From JANNRR01 sp031401675 (GTDB taxonomy: Bacteria; Pseudomonadota; Alphaproteobacteria; Rhodobacterales; Rhodobacteraceae), in contig JANNRR010000129.1 in the NCBI GenBank assembly GCA_031401675.1, positions 1 through 20,723 on the forward strand: a stretch of 20,723 nucleotides of DNA, read 5' to 3'. The notes beneath the pieces are model-generated. The model saw only the letters and a list, made by a program, of their open reading frames with translations. It did no database searches and was not told the DNA's origin. The position numbers and the translations under genes are program-made. Position 1 is the stretch's first letter. The number at the start of each line of letters is the position of its first letter. Positions 7,431 to 14,508 of the stretch are shown piece after piece.

Positions 7431-8282
7431 TCATGCCGGAACGGCGTGCAGCAGGTGCGCCGCCCGCGCCGCTTCGGCTGCCAACGTCGCCCAGCCGGGC
7501 ACGTCATTGTCCCATTCGATCAACGTCGGCCGGGCCCCGCCCCGCGCCAGCGCATGGGCATACAGCGCCCAGACCGGGTCAACAACCGCCGCGCCGTGGT
7601 TGTCGATCAGCAAGGGCGCGCCGTGTTCGTCGGACTGTTCGTCGTGGCCGCCCAGATGGATCTCGCCGACCAGATGCAGCGGAAATTCGTCGATGTAGTC
7701 GCGCGGCGTCGTCTGCTGATTGGTGCCGGACACAAACACGTTGTTCACGTCCAGCAACAGCCCGCAGCCGCTTTGCCGGGCAATCTCGGACAGGAATTCG
7801 ATCTCGGACATTTCACTGTCGGCAAAGGCCAGGTAGGTCGAGGGGTTTTCCAAAAGCATCCGCCGCCCCAGCGCGTCCTGCACCTGACCGACATGCGCCA
7901 CCACCCGGGCCAGACTGGCCCTGGTATAGGCGACCGGCAGCAGGTCGTTCAGAAAATCGCTGTCATGCGTCGACCAGGCCAGATGCTCGGAAAAGCTGGC
8001 CGGATCCAGCCAGCCGACCAGCGTCCGCAGCCGGTCAAGGTGGTCGCGGTCCAAGGGGCCTCCGCCGCCGATCGACAGGCCGACGCCGTGGCAGGAAATC
8101 GGAAACCGCTCGCGCAGGTGCCGCAATTGCGCCAACGGGCGGCCCCCGGCCCCCATGTAGTTTTCTGCATGGATTTCCAGCCATTCCACCGGCCCGGCCC
8201 CAGCCAGAATGTCGGAAAAGTGCTGGGCCTTGTAGCCGACACCGGGACCGGGCGGCAGCAGGACAGCGGACTGATCAAGCAT
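7431..8282 (-). CDS. bufB: DUF692 multinuclear non-heme iron oxidase (MNIO), BufB-like
   Basis: Member of DUF692, the multinuclear non-heme iron-dependent oxidases, 283 residues with a TIM-barrel fold. Enzymes of this family oxidise cysteines in precursor peptides; in bufferins the products are thiooxazole-type groups. Likely metal ligands are visible in family-typical blocks: EIHAENYMG (His38, Glu40), CHGVGLSIGG (His65), SEHLAWS (His100), LENPSTYL (Glu145), LLDVNNVFVS (Asp178) and GEIHLGGHD (His209, His213). The start at 8282 is set by similarity and a GGAG ribosome site; the frame is open upstream to 8666 but that part reads as shadow sequence antisense-like to nothing conserved. Its substrate is most likely the DUF2282 protein encoded 133 bp upstream. 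The partner bufC follows after 10 bp. Confidence 0.92.
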   Translation of the reverse strand: MLDQSAVLLPPGPGVGYKAQHFSDILAGAGPVEWLEIHAENYMGAGGRPLAQLRHLRERFPISCHGVGLSIGGGGPLDRDHLDRLRTLVGWLDPASFSEHLAWSTHDSDFLNDLLPVAYTRASLARVVAHVGQVQDALGRRMLLENPSTYLAFADSEMSEIEFLSEIARQSGCGLLLDVNNVFVSGTNQQTTPRDYIDEFPLHLVGEIHLGGHDEQSDEHGAPLLIDNHGAAVVDPVWALYAHALARGGARPTLIEWDNDVPGWATLAAEAARAAHLLHAVPA

Positions 8283-8363
8283 TGCAGGCTCCGGTCGCGG
8301 GATGTCGGGGAACAGGGTTCGGGAACGGGGATCGCACCAGGATCGTGCGGCGCGGCGGGTGTG

Positions 8364-8383
8364 CCCCCGGCCGCAGCCGGAGG
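8364..8383 (-). promoter_or_regulatory. Hairpin between precursor gene and modifying-enzyme gene
   Basis: Arms CCCCCGGC and GCCGGAGG with a four-base loop form an eight-pair stem (one G-U pair in RNA) in the 133-bp bufA-bufB gap. It has no T-run. In peptide-precursor operons such a hairpin often lowers readthrough so that precursor exceeds enzyme; that role is inferred. Confidence 0.45.
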
Positions 8384-8415
8384 CAGTTGTCTGGGTACGG
8401 CTTGTGTGGGCCGTC

Positions 8416-8706
8416 TTATGCCGGCAGGTCGCGGTCCAGCGATTCCAGCGAGCCCATGCGGCCGTCCGGCAGTTCCATGCTGACGCAGGTGCCCTTGGCA
8501 ACCAGCTTCCAGGAATTGCCCTGATAGTCGACCTTGGAGGTGCCGGCACAGGTGGTGCCAGCACCGGCGGCGCAGTCATTGGCACCGGCCAGGGCCACGC
8601 CGAAGCACTTTTCCATTTCGGCAGCCGAGGCGGCACCGCCCAGCGTAGCGGTAAAGGCGGCGGCAACAGCCCCGGCCAGAGCGAGCGATTTCACGGTGAT
8701 GGTCAT
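8416..8706 (-). CDS. bufA: BufA-like bufferin precursor (DUF2282), secreted four-cysteine peptide
   Basis: DUF2282 protein, 96 residues, the probable precursor of a bufferin-type copper-chelating modified peptide. Residues 1-29 are a clear signal peptide (ending GGAASAA), so the product is exported. The core carries the family pattern EKCFGV, NDCAAG, GTTCAGTS, VDYQGNSWKLV and KGTC, giving Cys34, Cys45, Cys53 and Cys74. In related systems the inner cysteines are converted by the DUF692 enzyme, here encoded directly downstream. A 22-residue acidic/hydrophobic tail follows the last cysteine. The start at 8706 is chosen because it begins the signal peptide and has an AAGGA site about 10 bases upstream; the open frame to 8805 is not protein-like. 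It is first in the operon, just downstream of a tandem repeat and a large palindrome. Confidence 0.9.
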   Translation of the reverse strand: MTITVKSLALAGAVAAAFTATLGGAASAAEMEKCFGVALAGANDCAAGAGTTCAGTSKVDYQGNSWKLVAKGTCVSMELPDGRMGSLESLDRDLPA

Positions 8707-8721
8707 GGTCTGATGTTCCTT

Positions 8722-8743
8722 GATCTGATTTGGATCTGATTTG
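8722..8743. repeat. Two tandem 11-bp repeats in the bufA leader
   Basis: GATCTGATTTG is repeated back to back (8722-8732 and 8733-8743) immediately upstream of the bufA ribosome site. The 11-bp period is close to one helical turn. It could be a regulator site or a simple duplication; nothing in the sequence decides. Confidence 0.6.
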
Positions 8744-8803
8744 GTTCGCGTAGAGCCGCATCTGCGACAAGATGAAGTTACGCCGTGAACCGGTTTTCTG
8801 GCC

Positions 8804-8836
8804 ACTCACGTATTTGTGCGGCACATCGCCGTGAGT
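8804..8836. promoter_or_regulatory. Nested palindrome upstream of bufA
   Basis: Outer arms ACTCACG (8804-8810) and CGTGAGT (8830-8836) enclose an inner dyad TGTGC-G-GCACA (8815-8825). It lies about 100 bp upstream of the bufA start and beyond the thrS terminator, where a promoter would be expected. It may be an operator or a leader hairpin. No promoter hexamers could be fixed with confidence. Confidence 0.4.
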
Positions 8837-8875
8837 TACTGAAACATTGTAACAAACACGCGAACCCCGAAACGC

Positions 8876-8907
8876 AAAACCGGCAACGCACAGCGCGGCG
8901 CCGGTTT
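8876..8907 (-). terminator. Rho-independent terminator of thrS
   Basis: On the minus strand, arms AAACCGGC and GCCGGTTT flank a 16-base loop and are followed by a further T, ending about 40 bp after the thrS stop. The stem is perfect but the loop is large and the T tract short, so efficiency is uncertain. Confidence 0.55.
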
Positions 8908-8918
8908 AGTTCGTATTT

Positions 8919-10874
8919 TCAAGCCGGTAGCGCAAGGTCCGGTGCCAGGGCTTCGGCCTGCAACATGTCAAGTGCCGCAGCCAGCGGGGCGACGCTGGTC
9001 TGGGTTTCGCCCAACCGGCGGATCGAAACGTTACGGTTTTCGACCTCTTGCAGCCCGATGGCCAGCAACACCGGCACCTTGCCGACCGAATGTTCCCGCA
9101 CTTTGTAACTTATCTTTTCGTTGCGCACGTCGGCTTCGGCCCGCACACCGCGTTCTTTCAGCGCCGCCACGACCTCCTGCACAAAGCCGTCGGCGTCCGA
9201 CACGATCGAGGCCACCACCACCTGACGCGGCGCCAGCCAGAACGGCAGGCGCCCGGCATAGTTCTCGATCAATATGCCGATGAATCGCTCGAAGCTGCCC
9301 AGAATGGCGCGGTGCAGCATGTAGGGGCGGTGCTTGGACCCATCGACCCCGATATACTCCGCCCCCAGCCGGGTCGGCAGGTTCGGGTCAACCTGAAAGG
9401 TGCCGCACTGCCATTTGCGGCCGATGGCGTCGGTCAGCCTGAAATCCAGCTTGGGCCCGTAGAACGCGCCCTCGCCGGGATCGATCTCATAGGGCACGCC
9501 CGCGCCTTTGACCGCCGCCTCCAGCATGCCCTCGACCTTGTCCCAGGTTTCATCCGAGCCGATCCGCACTGCAGGCCGGGTGGAAAACTTGATCTCGAAC
9601 CCGTCAAAGCCCAGATCGCGGTAGACCGAGGACAACAGCCGGATGAAGCTTTCGCATTCCGCGCCGATCTGATCCTCGGTGCAGAAGATATGCGCATCAT
9701 CCTGGGTAAAGCCGCGCACCCGCATCAGCCCGTGCATGCTGCCCGACGACTCATAGCGGTGGCACGACCCGAACTCGGCCAGCCGCAGCGGCAGATCGCG
9801 GTAGCTTTTCAGCCCCTGATTGTAGATTTGCACATGGCAGGGGCAGTTCATCGGCTTCAGCGCGTTGATCCGCTTTTCCTTGGCGCCTTCCTCGTCCACC
9901 TCGACGATGAACATGTTTTCACGGTAGGCTTCCCAGTGGCCCGACCGTTCCCACAACACCCGGTCCACCACCTGCGGCGTCCGGATTTCCCTGTAGTCGG
10001 CCACCCGCAACCGGCGGCGCATGTACTCCTCCAGCGTGCGCCAGATCGTCCAGCCGTTGGGGTGCCAGAACACCATGCCCGGCGCTTCTTCCTGCAGGTG
10101 GAACAATTCCATATCGCGCCCCAGCTTGCGGTGGTCGCGCTTCGCCGCCTCCTCCAGCATCACCAGATGCGCCTTCAGATCGTCGCGGTTCCGAAAGGCG
10201 ACGCCATAGATGCGCTGCAATTGCTTGTTGTTGCTGTCGCCGCGCCAGTAGGCCCCGGCAATCGACATCAGCTTGAAGCCATCGGCAGGCACCTGGCCGG
10301 TATGTTGCAGATGCGGCCCCCGGCACAGATCCTGCCAGTGGCCGTGCCAGTACATCCGCAGCGGCTCGTCGCCCGGTATCCCGTCGATCAGCTCGACCTT
10401 GAACGGTTCGTTCTTCGCGACGTAATGCGCGATGGCGCGGGCGCGGTCCCACACTTCGGTTTTCACCGGATCGCGGGCGTTGATGATTTCCTTCATCTTC
10501 TTCTCGATCACGCCCAGATCGTCCGGCGTGAACGGCGCGTCGCGGTCGAAATCGTAGTACCAGCCGTTGGCCACCACCGGGCCGATCGTCACCTTGACCT
10601 CGGGCCAGATCGCCTGCACGGCGCGAGCCATGATGTGCGCCAGATCGTGGCGGATCAGTTCCAGCGCCGGGCCCTCGTCGGCCATGGTGTGAATGGCGAT
10701 GCCGGCATCCGCCGTGATCGGCCATTGCAGGTCGAAATGCCCGCCGTTGACGGTGGCCGAGATCGCCTTTTTCGCCAGCGACGGTGATATGGCGGCCGCG
10801 ACTTCGGCAGGGGTCACGCCCGCGTCGAATGAGCGCTGGTTGCCATCGGGAAAAGTCAGGGAAATCCGGGCCAT
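8919..10874 (-). CDS. thrS: Threonine--tRNA ligase
   Basis: Cytoplasmic class II aminoacyl-tRNA synthetase that charges tRNA-Thr; 651 residues, the normal bacterial length. Domains in order: TGS (about 1-62); editing domain with the metal-site pattern HDLAH (His76, His80) and QDLCRGPH (Cys184, His188), so Ser-tRNA proofreading is intact; catalytic core with KPMNCP (zinc ligand Cys344), GFTQDDAHIF (His395) and the motif 3 region around LHRAILGSFERFIGILIENY; C-terminal anticodon-binding domain from about 545. One small oddity is Cys346 where most homologues have Gly in the 'MNCPGH' motif. The start at 10874 has a GAGGAGG site seven bases upstream. It is monocistronic, divergent from the alpha/beta hydrolase gene by 142 bp. 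Confidence 0.97.
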   Translation of the reverse strand: MARISLTFPDGNQRSFDAGVTPAEVAAAISPSLAKKAISATVNGGHFDLQWPITADAGIAIHTMADEGPALELIRHDLAHIMARAVQAIWPEVKVTIGPVVANGWYYDFDRDAPFTPDDLGVIEKKMKEIINARDPVKTEVWDRARAIAHYVAKNEPFKVELIDGIPGDEPLRMYWHGHWQDLCRGPHLQHTGQVPADGFKLMSIAGAYWRGDSNNKQLQRIYGVAFRNRDDLKAHLVMLEEAAKRDHRKLGRDMELFHLQEEAPGMVFWHPNGWTIWRTLEEYMRRRLRVADYREIRTPQVVDRVLWERSGHWEAYRENMFIVEVDEEGAKEKRINALKPMNCPCHVQIYNQGLKSYRDLPLRLAEFGSCHRYESSGSMHGLMRVRGFTQDDAHIFCTEDQIGAECESFIRLLSSVYRDLGFDGFEIKFSTRPAVRIGSDETWDKVEGMLEAAVKGAGVPYEIDPGEGAFYGPKLDFRLTDAIGRKWQCGTFQVDPNLPTRLGAEYIGVDGSKHRPYMLHRAILGSFERFIGILIENYAGRLPFWLAPRQVVVASIVSDADGFVQEVVAALKERGVRAEADVRNEKISYKVREHSVGKVPVLLAIGLQEVENRNVSIRRLGETQTSVAPLAAALDMLQAEALAPDLALPA

Positions 10875-11016
10875 CGGGGGCCTCCTCGTCGGTTTGGCGC
10901 CTACAGATGCGCCCGGTTGCGGGTCAGTCGGGCGGTTATTGCGGCGCCGGGGGGCGAAGTCAATGCGGATGGATTGCGGTGACGGCCTGCGCTAGGATCA
11001 GGCAATTGGGGGACCC

Positions 11017-11052
11017 ATGCCCGACCTATCGACAATGCCCGACCTATCGACG
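11017..11052 (+). repeat. 18-bp tandem duplication covering the hydrolase start codon
   Basis: ATGCCCGACCTATCGACA is followed by a second copy differing only in the last base. It encodes MPDLST twice and gives two in-frame start codons. Confidence 0.95.
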
Positions 11053-11796
11053 GCGCCCGAGTTTCTGACGACGGCCGCCGGCCGACGCATCGCGTATCAC
11101 CTGACGCCGGGGCATGGGCCGGGCGTGATATTTCTGGGCGGTTTCGTGTCGGACATGCAGGGCACCAAGGCGCTGCATCTGGAGGCCTGGGCCCACGCCC
11201 GGGGCCGGGCCTGCCTGCGGTTCGATTATTCCGGGCATGGCCAGTCCGGCGGGGCGTTTGCCGGTGGCTGCATCGGCGACTGGGCCGACGATGCCGCCGC
11301 CGCCCTTGGCCGGACGCAGGGCCGGCAGGTTCTGGTCGGATCATCGATGGGCGGCTGGATCGCGCTGCTGCTGGCCCGTGCCATGCCGGAGCGGATTGCC
11401 GGGCTGGTGACCATCGCCGCTGCCCCGGATTTCACCGAGGACAGCCTGTGGCCAAGTTTCAGTCCCGCCGAACGGGCGGCGCTGGCCGCAGACGGCCGCG
11501 TCGAACGCCCGTCCGACTATGGCCAACCTTACATCTTTACCCGCCGCCTGATCGAGGATGGCCGCCGCCGGATGGTGCTGCGGGGTCCGCTGCATCTGGG
11601 CTTTCCGACCCGGTTCCTGCAAGGCACCGCCGACGCCGAGGTGGCACCCGCCACCGCCCTGCGCCTTTTGGACCACGCCACCGGGCCCGATATCCGCCTG
11701 ACGCTGGTCAAGGGGGCCGACCACCGGTTCTCGACGCCGGACGGTCTGGCGCTGATCGAAGCGGCGATAGATGACGTCAGCGAAAGGGCAGGGTGA
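11017..11796 (+). CDS. Alpha/beta hydrolase, cytosolic
   Basis: Serine hydrolase with an alpha/beta-hydrolase fold, 259 residues, no signal peptide. The nucleophile elbow is GSSMGG (Ser about 111). The acid is probably the Asp in FLQGTADAEV (about 212) and the base is His in KGADHRFS (about 234). The oxyanion region FLGGFVSD and LRFDYSGHGQSGG are typical of the ABHD10/thioesterase-like branch. The first 18 bases, including the start codon, are tandemly duplicated, so translation may begin at 11017 or 11035; the GGGGGA site favours 11017. The stop overlaps the start of the second hydrolase (TGATG), so they are co-translated. The substrate is unknown; short-chain esters are possible. Confidence 0.88.
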   Translation: MPDLSTMPDLSTAPEFLTTAAGRRIAYHLTPGHGPGVIFLGGFVSDMQGTKALHLEAWAHARGRACLRFDYSGHGQSGGAFAGGCIGDWADDAAAALGRTQGRQVLVGSSMGGWIALLLARAMPERIAGLVTIAAAPDFTEDSLWPSFSPAERAALAADGRVERPSDYGQPYIFTRRLIEDGRRRMVLRGPLHLGFPTRFLQGTADAEVAPATALRLLDHATGPDIRLTLVKGADHRFSTPDGLALIEAAIDDVSERAG

Positions 11797-12776
11797 TGCG
11801 CTTCATAGGCAGATGGCTGGGGCGGATGTTTCTGGCACTGATCGCGGTGCTTGCCGGCATCTGGCTGCTGGCACCGCTGGAGGGGGTGGAGCGGGTGGAC
11901 CAGTTTGACCCGGCCAGCATCGGGCCAGACCCGGTGGCCTATCTGCAAGCCGCCGAGGCGAAGTTCAGCGACATCACGCCCGGCACCGAAAAGCGTATCG
12001 TCTGGGCCGGTCAGCCGGGCGCAAGGACCGCGCTGGCGGTGATCTATCTGCACGGCTTTTCCGCCACCTCGGAAGAGGTGCGCCCGGTGCCGGACGGGGT
12101 GGCGGCGGCGCTGGGGGCCAATCTCATGTTCACCCGTCTGGCCGGGCATGGGCGTGGTTCAACCGCGCTGGCCGAACCGGTGGCGGGCGACTGGCTGAAT
12201 GATCTGGACGAGGCGCTGGCCATCGGTGCGCTGATCGGCGAGCGGGTGATCCTGATCGGCACCTCGACCGGCGGCACCCTGGCGGCGATTGCCGCGACCG
12301 ACCGGGACCGGCCGGACCGGATTGCCGGGGTGGTGTTCATTTCCCCGAACTTCCGGCTTCGGCCCATGGTCGCGGCCCTGCTGGATCTGCCGGGCGCGCG
12401 GTCGTGGGTGGCCACGGTGGCCGGGGCCACCCGCACCTTTGCCCCACAGAACGCCGCGCACGCGACCTATTGGACGACAACCTATCCGACCGTGGCGCTG
12501 CTGCCGATGGCAGCACTGGTCCGGCGGGCGCGCGATCTGGATTTTGCGGCGGCGACCATGCCGGCGCTGTTTCTGTATTCCGATGACGATCAGGTGGTGT
12601 CGCCCGATGAGACCAACGGCGTCATGGCCCGCTGGGGCGGTGCCGTCACCCTGCAAAAGCTGGTGATGGGCCCCGGCGACGATCCGTATTCGCACGTCAT
12701 CGCCGGCGACATTCTCAGCCCCGGCCAGACCGAAACCGCCGTCACCGCGATCACCGGCTGGGCAAAGGGCCTGTAG
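11796..12776 (+). CDS. Alpha/beta hydrolase, membrane-anchored or exported
   Basis: Second serine hydrolase, 326 residues. Residues 7-27 form one hydrophobic segment (GRMFLALIAVLAGIWLLAPL) without a clear cleavage site, so an inner-membrane anchor with a periplasmic catalytic domain is likely. Catalytic features: IYLHGFSATSEE (oxyanion strand), GTSTGG (Ser about 157), LYSDDDQVVSP (Asp about 263-265) and DPYSHVIAGD (His about 301). The ATG at 11796 is preferred over the GTG at 11793 because it forms a TGATG overlap with the preceding hydrolase. The pair may act on related esters on either side of the membrane, but this is inference. The substrate is not known. Confidence 0.85.
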   Translation: MRFIGRWLGRMFLALIAVLAGIWLLAPLEGVERVDQFDPASIGPDPVAYLQAAEAKFSDITPGTEKRIVWAGQPGARTALAVIYLHGFSATSEEVRPVPDGVAAALGANLMFTRLAGHGRGSTALAEPVAGDWLNDLDEALAIGALIGERVILIGTSTGGTLAAIAATDRDRPDRIAGVVFISPNFRLRPMVAALLDLPGARSWVATVAGATRTFAPQNAAHATYWTTTYPTVALLPMAALVRRARDLDFAAATMPALFLYSDDDQVVSPDETNGVMARWGGAVTLQKLVMGPGDDPYSHVIAGDILSPGQTETAVTAITGWAKGL

Positions 12777-13099
12777 GGGGCCGCCGTGTAGTTCGCTGGA
12801 CTGGTCCAGCCGGTCGGCCTTGAGAACGCGGGCCGATCCGTTGGCCGTCCAGTGGACGGACAACCGGTCCGTTGCCTGGAGGCGCGAGCCGGAAAGCAAG
12901 CGGGACTGGGCTGGGTGGAGGGGTCGGGAAATCGTGGCGCGCCGGCCTGGGCGGGCGCGCACTATGGCGCCTGCCAAGGGGCAGGCAGGCGCGGCCTGAT
13001 TTGATTGAAATCAAATTGGGCAAGGCAACAGTTATTGGGCCAGTACTCTTTTGCGGGGCAGCGTTTTCCCCCACTGTCAACGCGCCGGAATCGCCAGGC
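12777..13099. other. Convergent intergenic region, 323 bp, structured, with an FNR box
   Basis: Lies between the hydrolase stop and the phaZ stop. It holds perfect dyads GCTGGAC-TG-GTCCAGC (12795-12810), CCGTCCA-G-TGGACGG (12845-12859) and GCCTGCC-AAGG-GGCAGGC (12969-12986), plus an FNR box at 13001-13014. None of the hairpins has a T-run. A minus-strand reading of 12777-12977 has high GC3 but no credible start and no recognised similarity. No protein-coding gene is supported here; a small RNA is possible. Confidence 0.6.
13001..13014. promoter_or_regulatory. Perfect FNR/FnrL-type binding site
   Basis: TTGATTGAAATCAA matches the TTGAT-N4-ATCAA consensus of FNR/Anr/FnrL exactly, and the dyad extends to ATTTGATT/AATCAAAT. 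It lies in a convergent gap, so no annotated gene begins next to it. A nearby TACTCT at 13044 on the plus strand and a structured stretch on the minus side are the only transcript candidates. Confidence 0.6.
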
Positions 13100-14386
13100 T
13101 CAGGCTTCGGGCGCCTGTCCGGCAATGACCAGCTTGATCTTGGCCGCCCGCCGCTTCGCCACCGATGCGTCGATGAAGTTCAGCACCAGCGGCCGGATGT
13201 TGTCGCGCCAGCTTTTCCCCGCGAAGATTCCGTAGTGCCCGGCTCCATCCTCCAGATGCTGCTGCTTGCGCGCCGCCGGCAGCCCGGTCAGCAATCCCAG
13301 TGCCGCCACGCATTGCCCGGGGGCAGAGATATCGTCGTGCGTGCCCTCGACCGTCATCACCGAAATGTCGGTGATCTTGCCGATATCGACGCGTTTTCCG
13401 GCCACGGTAAAGCTGTTCTGCGCAATCTCGCGGTTCTTGAAGACGCGCTCGACCGTCGACAGGTAGAACTCCGCCGTCATGTCCATCACGGCCAGATACT
13501 CGTCATAGAACTTGTTGTGGCTGTCGTGTTCCGAGGCGTCGCCCTTGGCCACCAGCAGTACCTGATCCAGGAACGCCTTGCCATGCCGGTCCGAGTTCAT
13601 CGAGATGAACGAGGCCAGTTGCAAGAGCCCAGGATAGACCATGCGCCCGGCCCCGGCATATTTGAAGCCGACGCGCTGCAGCGTGGTGTGTTCCAGCTGC
13701 CCCATTGTCACCCGGCGGCCAAAGTCGGTCACGTCGGTCTTTGCGGCATCCGGATCAACCGGCCCGCCGACCAGCACCAGACTGCGCGGCTGCGCCGCCG
13801 GATCTTCGGCCGCCAGATAGGCGGCGGCGGCAAGGGCCAGCGGCGCCGGCTGGCATATGGCGATCACATGGGTTTCCGGCCCCAGATGGCGCATGAATTC
13901 GACCAGATACAGCGTGTAATCCTCGATATCGAACTTGCCGACCGAAACCGGAATGTCGCGGGCATTGTGCCAGTCGGTCACGAACACCTCGCAGTCGGGC
14001 AACAGGCTGGCCACGGTCGAGCGCAGCAGCGTGGCATAGTGCCCCGACATCGGTGCCACCAACAGAACCCGGCGCGGCTTTTCGGGCCGGCCCTGCACCT
14101 TGAACTGGATCAGGTTGCCGAACGGCCGCTGCATCACGGTTTCAACCGTGACGACATGGTCGCGGCCATCCTCGCTCGGTACGGTATAGATGCCCCAGCC
14201 GGGCTTCGCCACCATCCGCGAAAAGCTGCGTTCGGTCACTTCGCCCCAGGCGGCGATCACCTTGAACATCGGGCTCGGGAACAGACCGACCGCCGGATAG
14301 GACGCCATTGCCCGTGCCGTCGCACCCAGCCATTCGTTGGTATTGCGCGCCGTTTCCATCAGGTCATAGGTCATCATGTACTTCAT
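13100..14386 (-). CDS. phaZ: Intracellular polyhydroxyalkanoate depolymerase
   Basis: Intracellular PHB depolymerase acting on native granules, 428 residues. It releases 3-hydroxybutyrate units from stored polymer. The fold is alpha/beta hydrolase with a cysteine nucleophile in VIAICQPAPLAL (Cys178), as in Ralstonia PhaZ1. The acid is in VEGTHDDISAPGQ (Asp351/352) and the base in DGAGHYGIFAG (His384). The N-terminus (MMTYDLMETAR) and PSPMFKVIAAWGEVTERSFS are typical of alphaproteobacterial members. The start at 14386 has an AGGAG site. It is divergent from phaC with 122 bp between starts, and a PhaR-type operator lies in that gap, so both directions could be controlled together. Confidence 0.95.
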   Translation of the reverse strand: MKYMMTYDLMETARNTNEWLGATARAMASYPAVGLFPSPMFKVIAAWGEVTERSFSRMVAKPGWGIYTVPSEDGRDHVVTVETVMQRPFGNLIQFKVQGRPEKPRRVLLVAPMSGHYATLLRSTVASLLPDCEVFVTDWHNARDIPVSVGKFDIEDYTLYLVEFMRHLGPETHVIAICQPAPLALAAAAYLAAEDPAAQPRSLVLVGGPVDPDAAKTDVTDFGRRVTMGQLEHTTLQRVGFKYAGAGRMVYPGLLQLASFISMNSDRHGKAFLDQVLLVAKGDASEHDSHNKFYDEYLAVMDMTAEFYLSTVERVFKNREIAQNSFTVAGKRVDIGKITDISVMTVEGTHDDISAPGQCVAALGLLTGLPAARKQQHLEDGAGHYGIFAGKSWRDNIRPLVLNFIDASVAKRRAAKIKLVIAGQAPEA

Positions 14387-14475
14387 CGCGTCACTCCTGG
14401 GGGGAAACCCCGATCACCGCCCGGGTCAGCCCCGGACAAAATCGCCGCTTTCCCCCCCAGTCGGGCGACGGTATG

Positions 14476-14486
14476 CTGCAGAGCAG
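14476..14486. promoter_or_regulatory. PhaR-type operator upstream of phaC
   Basis: CTGC-AGA-GCAG is an exact match to the CTGC-N3-GCAG motif that I recall for Rhodobacter PhaR. It lies 22 bp before the phaC start and overlaps a possible -10 hexamer TATGCT (14472-14477). Confidence 0.7.
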
Positions 14487-14508
14487 AAGGTAAGGTGGAA
14501 AGGTTAAC

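Noticed and set aside
9048..10787. Long plus-strand open frame opposite thrS
   Set aside because: Shadow of the thrS gene; low-complexity composition and no family features.
12777..12977. Minus-strand reading with high GC3 in the convergent gap
   Set aside because: No credible start codon with ribosome site, no recognised similarity, and the frame continues as shadow through the hydrolase gene.
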